NCBI GenBank assembly: GCA_963921825.1
Contig: OY997588.1
Coordinates: forward strand, 136,803,203-136,867,202
Direction: 5' to 3'
Origin: Erodium maritimum
Lineage: Eukaryota > Streptophyta > Magnoliopsida > Geraniales > Geraniaceae
DNA: 64,000 nt
Shown here: piece by piece, positions 1 to 9,188 of the stretch
Layout: each line of letters begins with the position of its first letter
How positions within the stretch are numbered: position 1 is the stretch's first letter
The notes under the pieces: generated by a model
The model's database searches: none
What the model was told of the DNA's origin: nothing
What the model saw: the letters and a program-made list of their open reading frames with translations, nothing else
Program-made: the position numbers and the translations under genes

Positions 1-1060
1 AAGCTCCTCCAACCACTGTGCCGCCACTGCTTGAACCCTCAGTACCCTGATCCTCATTGTTATGGACGGACGTTGAGCCCCTCCGGAGCAACAAATGATA
101 CCACATCGAAAGCACTGATAAATCAAGAAGGACCTCGGGGATGAGCACCACTGGATCAACATCTCCACGATAAGGTCCATTGGCTTCTTGGGATGTATTT
201 AGATGAATGGAATAAATTACCAATATTGCGGCTATGGCCACCACTAGAGGGGGAAGTGTACCTCCCCGCCCAACAGACTCATAGGGATAGTGTCGACAGA
301 GATGTACACTATCGTGGAATCGAGCCCGATGAAATTATAAATCACTCAGCCCCACTACAATCTAGTGACAGTAGAGAGAGGTGGCCGGAAGGGAACCCGT
401 GATCTTTGGTCGAGTTACAAAGGCCCTTTATGGTCTCTTAACCCCAAAAGGCACACAAATGAAGACAACGCATTATCCTGGCCCGAAAACAGGCACCCAT
501 ATATATTGTTTCATCCAGGCGAGGTCTGCCACGTAGCCTCGCCAGGTCAAATGAGTCGCCTACCGAGCAATGAGGTGTGTGTGGGAACGCACACCTCGCC
601 CTACCGAGATTGGGGTAAACCCGATCCCCTGGTTCCCATGAACCCTATTGTTCTCCCTAAATTCCCACCTATCTCTCCATTGCCCTATATCATTTGGTTG
701 AAGCATTTTCGGGTCTAGTTAGGAAGTGTTTTCTAATGAACTGCAATTGGGCAGCCATTTGTCTGGAGCCTACCTACCGTTAGATTATCCCTGGTTTATC
801 CAGACATCTGTTAGAGGATTAGCGTTTGATACCTATGGGTCTAAACTTGAGTCTCATCCTTTTATTTCGCTTATTTCTGTCTTATTTACTTCTGTTTTAG
901 TCTTGTATTTCAGTTTGCTGGTCTGTTTCCGTATGTATTCCCGAGTTTACTCTAGTAAAGAACCCTATATGCTAAAAAATGGTACGTGAGGTAAATTGAG
1001 AAGCTATAAAACATAGAGTAAGAGTACAAAGTCTTTTCAATTTATAAAGCAGTCGTGTAC
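1..1060. other. Gene-free repeat-like stretch
   Basis: No coding region can be supported here; the short open frames have no recognisable domain. A stretch near 424-447 (aaggccctttatggtctctt and following) resembles one near 37340-37365, inside a retroposon fragment, so at least part of this region is probably old interspersed repeat. The window begins inside it, so its left boundary is unknown. Confidence 0.4.
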
Positions 1061-1352
1061 ATGTGTTCAAATCAAGGGTTGTCCAAAACAAAAATATAAT
1101 TAAGCTACTTATATACATTAGAACCCTTTTACTATATATTAGTCTACTTTATCATATTGATGTACTATCAAACACTCGAAAGAAAAGAATATATATAGGC
1201 GGTGGTCGGTACAAACCGTCCATATTGTGCAAATTAAGAACCCTTGTGGGCCGTCAAATCTAAATAATTGGCGGAGGAGATCAACAACTTAAATTTTGAC
1301 GTTTCGCGTTGTTGTAGCGCATGTTGACCGTTACCATAACACGATTGTCCGC

Positions 1353-1586
1353 TACTGTAGCACGTGTTGACCACGATTTTAGCGCACTCATGCACGAAAT
1401 GTTCTTGTATCTTACATAACAAAGTATTGGTACCTTACATATAAAGTGTTGATATTTACATGCAAATGCTTGATAGTTTACATACAAAAAAGTGTTAGTA
1501 TCTTACATACATAAGTGTTGATACTTTACATACATGAGTGTTGATACCTTTGTGCGTTGCAAGCATGGTCAACATGTGCTACAGTA
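1353..1586. repeat. Hairpin-flanked 23-bp degenerate tandem array
   Basis: Two 21-bp arms, 1353-1373 and 1566-1586, are inverted copies of each other with one mismatch (tactgtagcac.tgttgacca). Between them, about 1397-1551, lie six to seven degenerate copies of a roughly 23-bp unit whose core reads agtgttgatactttacatac. A weaker third copy of the arm sequence (tgtagcgcatgttgacc) sits at about 1312-1328. No coding capacity is seen. It may be an old foldback element whose interior expanded, but I found no target duplication. Confidence 0.7.
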
Positions 1587-1599
1587 CGGTTAAAGATGC

Positions 1600-2092
1600 G
1601 ACAAATTTTATGTTATTTACAAAATTGCCACCGCGGGCTGGCAGCATATGGGCCTTTAGATTTCACAAACCCAACGGCTCTTATTGGTTCTTAGTTTGGA
1701 GGAGATGGTGCGGTTTGTATTTGATACCAATGTTATATATATATTCCTATCATATCATCGAAATTTTGAAACTATACCATCTATCAATTTATGTGTATAT
1801 CAACAACAATTCCATCTCCTTGCCCATTTCCCTCTACTAATGAATCTTTCGTACTGCAGAGTAAGATTCATGAAAACACCAATTTAAATAAAAAACAATT
1901 TCATTCTCCATGAATCCTATTTTGCGATGGGAAGGTTCGTTGGCGGAACGAAAGGTGAAGAGAGATGAAATTGTCGCTGTTTTACACATAAATTAATTGA
2001 TGACCTGATTTCAAAATTTTATAATATGTTAGGAGTATATTTCTTGTATTTGGGGGGTTTAATGGCGCACCAATGTAATAAATGATCTTAAA
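1600..2092. other. AT-rich intergenic stretch
   Basis: AT-rich sequence with short open frames lacking recognisable domains. I see no gene, splice pattern or repeat boundary in it apart from the 15-bp target duplication that begins at 2093. Confidence 0.4.
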
Positions 2093-2107
2093 GCATATAA
2101 GTAATTT

Positions 2108-4118
2108 TTTTTAAACGAGTGACTGGGGAAGTGCATTAATGCAAAATGTAAACCATACAAGGTAGGGCGTAAAAGCCATGGGTTTCAGATATATGTCCTG
2201 ATTGCCCGTAGCCAAGCCGGCGCTCATGGACCCGTAGAAAAATACTACTTTGGATCACAGATACTAACTTAGGACATCCCTTTACCAGGATTTCAAAAGC
2301 ACGAGACTAAAAAGTAAAAGTCCAACATCCTAACAAAATAAAATAGTTCAAACTAAAATAGTAAAGCTCATAAATTAGATAGAGGTAGAGTCCTCTGAAT
2401 GCGGTTTCTCCGAGACTGCCCTACACCAACTGCCCCGGGTCTGTGGTTATAGGTCCCGAAAGGCCCCTCCTATCCCCGCCGAGTCTACTCATTCTTCCGT
2501 CGGAGGTTGTAGCACCTCCACCTGTATTCCTTGTTCCTCCTCATCAGTCCCCGTCTTGGGATCTTGTGGGATCATTCCTGTCAGCTCCAGAGCCTTCAAA
2601 ACACCAGTAGGCTTGGTATATTGCATTTCACCCCTTACTTTACCCTTGACCTTCATTTCCTTTGAACGGATGGACCCTGCTCCTCCAGCACGGTCTTGGG
2701 GCTGTTTCTGCTTCCCTTGAGGCTCTTTCTGCCTCCCCTGAGGTTCTTTCTGCTTCCCCTGCCCCGGGACCAGGCACTTGTAAATAAATCAGGAAAAATA
2801 CTGTTTCCTAGTTCCTCGATGTTAGTCAGGTTGCCAGCCTTTGTGCTACCCAGCCGCCCCCTAACTCTCCTAGGGAAACCTCTTGTAGTAACGGAACTGC
2901 CCTCTTTGGGGCATCATTAGCTATGTTGCCAAACTCTAAACAGATTTCATCTTATCCTCGCATCTCCAGAAACCATAGGGGAGATATCGGGGACAGTGTA
3001 AAAGTGCATGCCCGAGAACCTCATACATAATCCCTTATTGGATCAAGGGTAAGGAATGTCAAGAGTTTGTCTACTTATGACTCTCGAGTTACCTTTGAGG
3101 TCCTCCAAACGGTGGTGAGAAGACGATCCACATCCAGATGTCTCAGGACCCTAATAGACTCGTCATACCGGACTTTCTCCTGGCCAATCCCCGGGAGGTG
3201 ATCCGTGCATTGTACTATACGATGTGTTAGTTTTCCACACCTAGTACAGAAACCCAGCAACCGCTCATATTACAGCCCTACCAGAAAAGGTTGGACATGA
3301 TTGGGAAACCAAAGACGAATACATCTTCGCAACGGATGGTCCACTTCCAAGCTGACCCGCATCCACAGAAAAGCATCACTACGACATACAATAGGGATGG
3401 GAGCAGTAGTTACTTGGGTACCCAAGACAGATGCAAGTAGAGCACGGACCGAGGCATTCTGGGCGTCACCTGGGCCATCCAGCGCTCGGACCCCGATCTC
3501 TACCCTCCCAAAGTCGATCTCAGAAGGTTGCATGCAAGCCAGAAGCGGAGCCAACATGACATGATAGCCTTTGAACCTTCATGGCCCTCAGTGCGGTATG
3601 TCCTCCATGGTAGGCCAGGAAAGGGAGTGAAACCCTACCACGTCATTCGAGAGGTACTCGATTTGCAGGTCGTCGACCTTCTTGTTCTGAATCATCAGTC
3701 CATAGAAGGCCTTTTGATTGTGGCGACCCCCACCCGCAACCCTCCCCACCATCGAGAATTGATAACGATCGTCCACGACCGCAAGGATGGCCTCCGCCGG
3801 GATATCCAGGACCTCGTCCTCGTCTTCCCAATCTGGTACCGGATTAGGAACAACCAGAGGGGACTTGTACGGGTGCTGGTGATACCTGGATGGGTCCGCC
3901 ACAACCAGTGCCGAGCAACTCGACTCCACAGTTGGAAAAGTCGCTAGAGCCCCTCGCAGGCGCGAAGTGGCTCGTCCCACTTCCGCTTGAGGTCGGCAAA
4001 GGGCCGACCAGGCTGGAGTAGCTGGAGGAAGCGTTGTGCGAAGGAGAAGGGAGGAAAAATGGGTGGTTGTTTTTGAAACCCTAGCAGAACGCTCTTCGCG
4101 TGTAGAAAAATCATAAGT
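2108..4118 (-). mobile_element. ORF1-only LINE-like retroposon with 15-bp target duplication
   Basis: The element is bounded by a perfect 15-bp direct repeat, gcatataagtaattt, at 2093-2107 and 4119-4133. On the minus strand it ends in an A-tail (seen as a T-run beginning in the left repeat). Inside are pieces of an ORF1-type protein: a DUF4283-like region (about 3590-3830), then a linker, then a CCHC zinc knuckle (3207-3248). No endonuclease or reverse transcriptase is present, and there is no room for one in 2.0 kb. The 3' part (about 2190-2330) is related to the 3' ends of the copies at 4483-5420, 36760-37628 and about 30180-30245. The unusual feature is that the copy looks complete although it has only ORF1. 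Confidence 0.75.
3075..4080 (-). pseudogene. Broken DUF4283/CCHC ORF1-type reading frame
   Basis: This is the coding remnant inside the retroposon. A frame reading to a stop at 3588 carries a stretch typical of plant LINE ORF1 or DUF4283 proteins (DDRYQFSMVGRVAGG, then VVGFHSLSWP). The reading shifts to another frame for 3557-3270 (FLWMRVSLEVDHPLRRCIRLW) and to a third for 3260-3075, where the knuckle C-x2-C-x4-H-x4-C (CTRCGKLTHRIVQC) lies. At least two frameshifts therefore separate the parts. The family is thought to bind nucleic acid and package LINE RNA; this copy cannot make a full protein. The true start was not identified. Confidence 0.65.
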
Positions 4119-4210
4119 GCATATAAGTAATTTAGTATAGGTGGTTAAATTATTATATTTTTGTTTTGGACAACCATGATTCGAACCTTCCAAAATGTAA
4201 TTTATTTTCA

Positions 4211-5861
4211 GGAAAAATTTCAGCTTGTTACCCTGAAGCAATTTTATATTCAAATGAGTATCTTAACTTGTTTTTTTTTCTTTTCCATTACCCTGGATTT
4301 TTTTTTTAATTTTCAATAGTTGTCTTTTTCGTTATTATTCAGTTCAAAACACCTAAAAAATCCTTAATACCCTTCATTAACAATCAAAATTTTAAAATCT
4401 TGCCATTCATTTTTCATAACTAAAAAATTCTCTTCTATTTAAGTACCCATCCTCCCTTACATTCTCCATACTCAAAATCTTTTTTTTTGAAACGAGTATA
4501 GAGGTATTGTATTACTGTAGAACAATAACTTTACAGAGTAGGACATAACTGCCCAGGATTTCAGATATTTGTCTCGGTCGACCGTAGTCCATCAGGAGCT
4601 CATGGATCCATAAAAATAGTCTGCTTTGAATCGCATATCCGAACTTAGGAGTTCCTCTTACTGACATTTCAAAAGTAATAAAACACAAAATCCTAATCCT
4701 ATCTAGCCAAAAAGTTTATTCGACCTAAGACAAAATAAAATACAAACCTAACAAAAGCTGAAAGTAATGCCTTGGTTGCGGATTTCCCGAGACTCCCCGG
4801 CAGTGGTAGCCCCGGGTTTGTGGATATAGGTCCCAAGGTGACCTTTCCACCCCGCCGGGTCCTATCATTCTCCCCACGGAGGGCCAAGCCCCCTATTTGC
4901 ATCTCTTGGTCATGCTCCAGCCTAACCTCCTCATGATTCTTCGGATGCCCATGTCCCGCTTCCCAACCTGTTCTTCCGGGGTCGAGGGTCGATCGTCGGG
5001 TTGTACTTTAGCAGGCCTTTAAGGTTCCCCGGTAGGAGTTCCTAAGTATAACGGCAGGCAGGAGCCCTAGGGCCTAGTGGTTGGCGAGGCGGGTGTCCCT
5101 GTGGTCCCTGTGGTTGCAGTTCAACTTCCCTCTCCTCAACCGGAGCGAACGTTGCCGGTATTGTGGTGTCTTCCACCGGAGTGATCATCGTCACTGTCTC
5201 GGACCTCGGAGGCCTCGGGCCTCGACGCTTGATCGTCGGCGGTGTCGGTATAGGAGCCCTAATAGGGTTCCCTTGTCCGGTACGGATCTGAATCAATGTC
5301 GACGACGATCCTGCGAGATCAGACTCAAACAGCCCTTCATATAGCCGATGACCGATCCATCCCGACTGGAGATATGGAGGCGGCGAATAAGAAGGATGAC
5401 CACGATATGGTTTGCATACACAAAATCTTTATTTCAAATGAATCTTCATATCCAGATATTCCTTTTTTTACTATTCCCATCATTTGTAAGTTTTCACCAC
5501 ATTGCCCTTTCGAAACCATAAAAACACCCCTACTTTTCCGTAATAAGTAATTTAAGCCATCACTATTTCACTTCCACCCAATCATCTTCCAATTTAAATC
5601 CAACCAATAACCTCAATGAAGTGCAACATCTTATCTTGTCTTCTAAATTCTTGATGATTTTGGTGTTCAGAAAACGAAGACAAAAGAAAGGAGATGGGTA
5701 ATTCGTAAAATAGAGTTAAGAGCATTTTGGATATTTTTTAAAAACATACGGGAAAGACAAAACTAAAAATAAAAAGTTTCTAGAATAACGGTAAATGAAT
5801 AAAATCTAAGTTACTCATCTGAAAATGAATTTTTTTCAAGGCTACGAGTTGAAAATTTTCC
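4211..5861. mobile_element. Degenerate foldback Mutator-like element
   Basis: The left arm starting at 4211 (ggaaaaatttcagcttgtta...) and the right arm ending at 5861 are inverted copies over at least 55 bp, at roughly 70 percent identity by eye. Both flanks carry TTTATTTT (4201-4208 and 5862-5869), which fits an eroded target duplication. The interior is AT-rich and similar in style to the foldback elements at 21176 and 57600. A separate retroposon (4483-5420) has inserted in its middle. No transposase is present. The divergence of the arms suggests an old insertion. Confidence 0.5.
4483..5420 (-). mobile_element. 5'-truncated ORF1-only retroposon nested in foldback element
   Basis: A 10-bp direct repeat, caaaatcttt, flanks the insert at 4473-4482 and 5421-5430, and a T-run at the left end marks the A-tail of a minus-strand retroposon. 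Near 4770-4880 it aligns with the 2108-4118 copy at about 2400-2500, including the motif cccgggt(t/c)tgtgg(a/t)tataggtccc. An open frame at 5042-5296 encodes a proline-rich tail typical of the region after the zinc knuckle in these proteins. The 5' part with DUF4283 and the knuckle is missing. Confidence 0.7.
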
Positions 5862-6031
5862 TTTATTTTAAACTAAAACGTAAGATGACGTTTTTGTCCT
5901 AACATACTTAAAAGAACATAGATTTCAAAATTTCAATAACACTAGCATAGAAAACATTTCTTATACTTTCAAGCGTAGAATGTCAAATTCCCTACATAAA
6001 ACATGGTATAGTAAATAAATAAATAAACTAG
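5431..6031. other. AT-rich stretch: right half of foldback element, then PR-1 3' flank
   Basis: Up to 5861 this is the right half of the foldback element described separately. From there to the PR-1 stop codon it is AT-rich and presumably 3' flanking or untranslated sequence of the minus-strand PR-1 gene. No reading frame is supported. Confidence 0.4.
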
Positions 6032-6550
6032 CTAATAGCGGTGCAACGGGGGACGGGGAAAGGGCGCGCCTTTGGCAGGAGGATCATAGTAACAGACGGC
6101 CAATTCACCGCCGGTGTCGCAGTCGACCTGTGCGCAACCAAACCTCTTTGAGTCGGGGGACACCGCCTGGAGGTAGCCGGTGCACTCCTCCACCCCGCTG
6201 CACGCTCTATTCACAGGGTCGTAGCCGTACTGCTCCCAGTCCCAAAACCCAAACGCGTTTGCGTCAGTTGGGTGGTCTCCATTGAAACAATAGAAGTTCT
6301 CGCCGTACGGCGTAGGGTTAGGCGGCGCATTGCAACATTCCTTCTTGTACTTGGTCGTGAATGTAGTCGCCTCCTCCCCCAGCTTGTCGTCCCACTCCAA
6401 CGGCGGTGCCTTGGCCATAGTGCGGAGCCTCGTGTGCCCGGCCACAAAGCGCTCCTCAGGAGTGCTCGGTTGAGCGCGTGAGCTTTGCACCACGGCCATG
6501 CATATTGCCAAGTAAACCAGAACAGATGGAACTTGTTTTGATGCCTCCAT
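6032..6550 (-). CDS. PR-1-like secreted CAP-domain protein (His-lacking)
   Basis: A 172-residue intronless frame of the pathogenesis-related 1 family, whose usual length is about 160-180 residues. Residues 1-26 form a secretion signal with likely cleavage after SSRA, so the product should be apoplastic. CAP landmarks are H39 (AGHTRLR), the core PLEWDDKL, E84 in YGENFYC and the cysteines C72/C73, C88, C117, C123, C139, C144 and C153. The second conserved histidine, normally in a GHYTQVVW-type motif, is replaced by Y126 (CTGYLQAVSPDSKRFGC), so the metal and sterol-binding tetrad is incomplete. The C-terminus CYYDPP... continues as a proline-rich tail unlike the usual PR-1 ending. The ATG at 6548-6550 is the first in frame and begins the signal peptide; a TATA-like box lies upstream. 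Family membership is secure, function unknown. Confidence 0.9.
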   Translation of the reverse strand: MEASKQVPSVLVYLAICMAVVQSSRAQPSTPEERFVAGHTRLRTMAKAPPLEWDDKLGEEATTFTTKYKKECCNAPPNPTPYGENFYCFNGDHPTDANAFGFWDWEQYGYDPVNRACSGVEECTGYLQAVSPDSKRFGCAQVDCDTGGELAVCYYDPPAKGAPFPRPPLHRY

Positions 6551-6603
6551 TTTTTAACTTCTTTGAGGTTGAATTTACGTCTCAAAGATTGATTTATATG
6601 GCC

Positions 6604-6611
6604 TTTATAAA
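6604..6611 (-). promoter_or_regulatory. TATA-like box of the 6032-6550 PR-1 gene
   Basis: The minus strand reads TTTATAAA about 55 bp upstream of the ATG. Its position and sequence fit a core promoter; no other element was assigned. Confidence 0.5.
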
Positions 6612-6865
6612 TTTGAGAGGGACTATGATTTTTCTCGTCCACTTACTTTTGGTTATATACTAAAATTTAGCATTATTGTCGTAAAAGATTGCGAAATTAA
6701 GTGACAATCTATAGTTTTTGTCGGTTGTGATGGAGAACAAGTTCCTACTTATAGCCTTCCTCTACAAGTGTCGTATCATGTGACCGTGTGTGATTTATTA
6801 AATATGAATGTTTTTGTAAATAATAAATATAGAATTAAGTGATGAAAATACGGAACGCTATATCT

Positions 6866-9183
6866 TTTTGAAACATAAAGGCGCAGGTATACTATTTGAA
6901 AGTATATAGAATGCGAGTTTAACATCTTCAAGAGACAATAAGATGGACCGATATTCCTCCAAAATCCATCCCACAGGGAAAAGAGGGGAACCCGTCCCAT
7001 GGCTAATCTTACAATATAATGTGCATCACTCCGAATAATCACCCGAATATGTCCTGCAAGTTGTACACATCGTAGTGCCCCTAGGATCATAATGGCTTCG
7101 GCGAACTCCGCCCCTACAACTTCGAGGAGCATGACGTTCCCGCCTTCAACAACTCTCCATGGTCGTCCATGTATATCATACTCCAAGCCATAACTTGCCT
7201 TGTCCACATTGATCGTTAACCATTATGGCGGTGGAGGGGACCATCGGACCTCTCGATACCGAGGTTGGGGGTGGGGGAGGTGCGGTATGATCCAAGTGGG
7301 ACGATCATCAGTTGTAGAAGTAACTGCGAACTGTAGCATCCAACGAGTCTGTAGATTGCGCAGTTTGCTCCCAGACTATCCCGTTTTGTGCCTTCCATAT
7401 TTCACAGACTATCAGCGGAAGCCGGGATTTAAAATACATATCATGGTGAGATAGGACAAGGCTCCACAATTCCAAAAACATGTGCTCAGGAAGAATAGGG
7501 ATGACCAAATTTTCCCTTCTTTACACCTCTGTGGTAAACGGACGATAAAGGAGAAGGTGAGACGCAGACTCATGTTTTTGTCAACACGATGAGTACTCCT
7601 CTGGAGTCGGAACTATTTTTGTGGGGAGATTGGCCTTGACCTACAGCGTGCTGGAGAGAACCCTCCACAAGAAGACTTTGATCTGAGGCTGAATATAAAG
7701 GTCCCAAATACCTGATCAAACCGTAGCGCCCCTTGTGGGAGCCCATCGGCAGTTCATCCGAGCCAAATATATTTACTTACCCCTCCTTACAGGTGTACAT
7801 ACCCCTCGTGTTACGGGTCCAATACCACTTGTCCGACCAATCACTAATATAGGGGGACTTTTAAAACCTCTGCCACCAGGTTCGGGGGTAGTAGTGTCCC
7901 CAGCCTAGTCGTGTCCCACTCTGCCCCATCCTACTTTGTCAGCTCGCAAACTGTCGTCCCTTTCATCCCAATTGTATTTTTGGGGGTACAAATGATGCCC
8001 CTCTATATCCAAGGGACCCCTTCGACCCGAGTGGTATCCCTATCTCCTATCGTCCACCAGAGGCCCTAGCGAAGGAGTGACTAGGTTGCCTGAACCCCCG
8101 ACCAGATGTAGCTTGGATTTAGTCCCCTTTTTGTTATAAGAAAGTCTTCGTTTGGGTAATACCGTTCCTTGAAGACCCTAGCCACTAAGCTATTTGGATC
8201 TTACAGAAACCGCCACCCCATCTTGGCCAAAAGTGCAAGGTACATATCATACATGTCTTAGAATCCTAACTCGCCTGCCTCTTTTGGTTGACACAATTTT
8301 TCCAAGTCATGTCAAATGATGGATTTGTGGCTCGTGGCGTACACGTCTACTAGTATTGGGTCGGTGCAATATGAATTTTGGCCACTGCACCCCTAGGAAG
8401 CAGAAACACACTCATAGCATAAATCGGTAATACTTGTAAAACTGAGTGAACCATGACCTCCTTACCCCCTACTGATAACATGTATCCATCCCAGGCTCCA
8501 ATCATAGTCAACAATCGATCATATATAAATTGTAGCCTCTGACCCTAGTTCTTTCCCAACATATTAGGGACCCCTAGATACATAGATCCTTGTGAAATCT
8601 AGTAGATACCGAGGGTTGCAACAAACTAAGTGAGATGCAGGGGGAAGTATTAGTACTGAAGAAGATTAAAGACTTCACTTTGTTTATTACCTGACTAGAA
8701 AGCGTGCCGAAAGTTGTAAAAATCTACTACAAGTGTTCATCCTCTTTTTTGTCCGTCCGCAGAAGATGTAGCAATCATCCGCAAAAAAGATATGAGATAT
8801 CACTAGTGCCTCGCGGGCCACATAACAACTGTGCAATTTTCCGTCCCTCTCTACCTTCCCCAACATTCAAGAGAGGGCTACCATACAAAAGAGGAAGAGG
8901 GAGGGGGATAGATGGTCCACATGTCATATTCCACGGCCAACCCCCATCATGGCTAATATGAAATACCACTCGACTTTGACATACGCTTTACTCATATCGA
9001 GTTTCAAGGACATGAATCCATTGACCCCTTATGTACGAAGCCAAGAGAGTAGATGATCTCGCAAGAGATGAAAATGTTATCCTGAATCTCCTTACCGGAC
9101 ACAAAATCCCTTTGGTTCAGTGCAATAATATGGTCGAGTAAGGGTCCCAAGCGATTGGATATAACTTTGAAATGAATCTGAAA
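6866..9183 (-). mobile_element. 3' half of an old LINE (reverse transcriptase and RNase H), split by gypsy element
   Basis: Fragments of a plant L1-type ORF2 occur in order on the minus strand in several frames. About 9010-9180 carries HFKVISNRLGPLLDHII and a FVSGKEIQDN-like stretch. About 8755-8800 carries the reverse-transcriptase motif YLFFADDCYIFC. About 7310-7450 carries a zinc-finger-like linker with IVCEIWKAQNGIVWE. About 6990-7207 carries an RNase H-like tail (VDKASYGLEYD, later VVGAEFAEA and VIIRSDAHY). Many stops and frameshifts make it a pseudogene. A T-run (tctttttgaaaca) near 6860-6875 is the probable 3' tail. Its upstream half lies beyond the gypsy insertion at 14111-15420. Confidence 0.8.
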
Positions 9184-9188
9184 TATAA

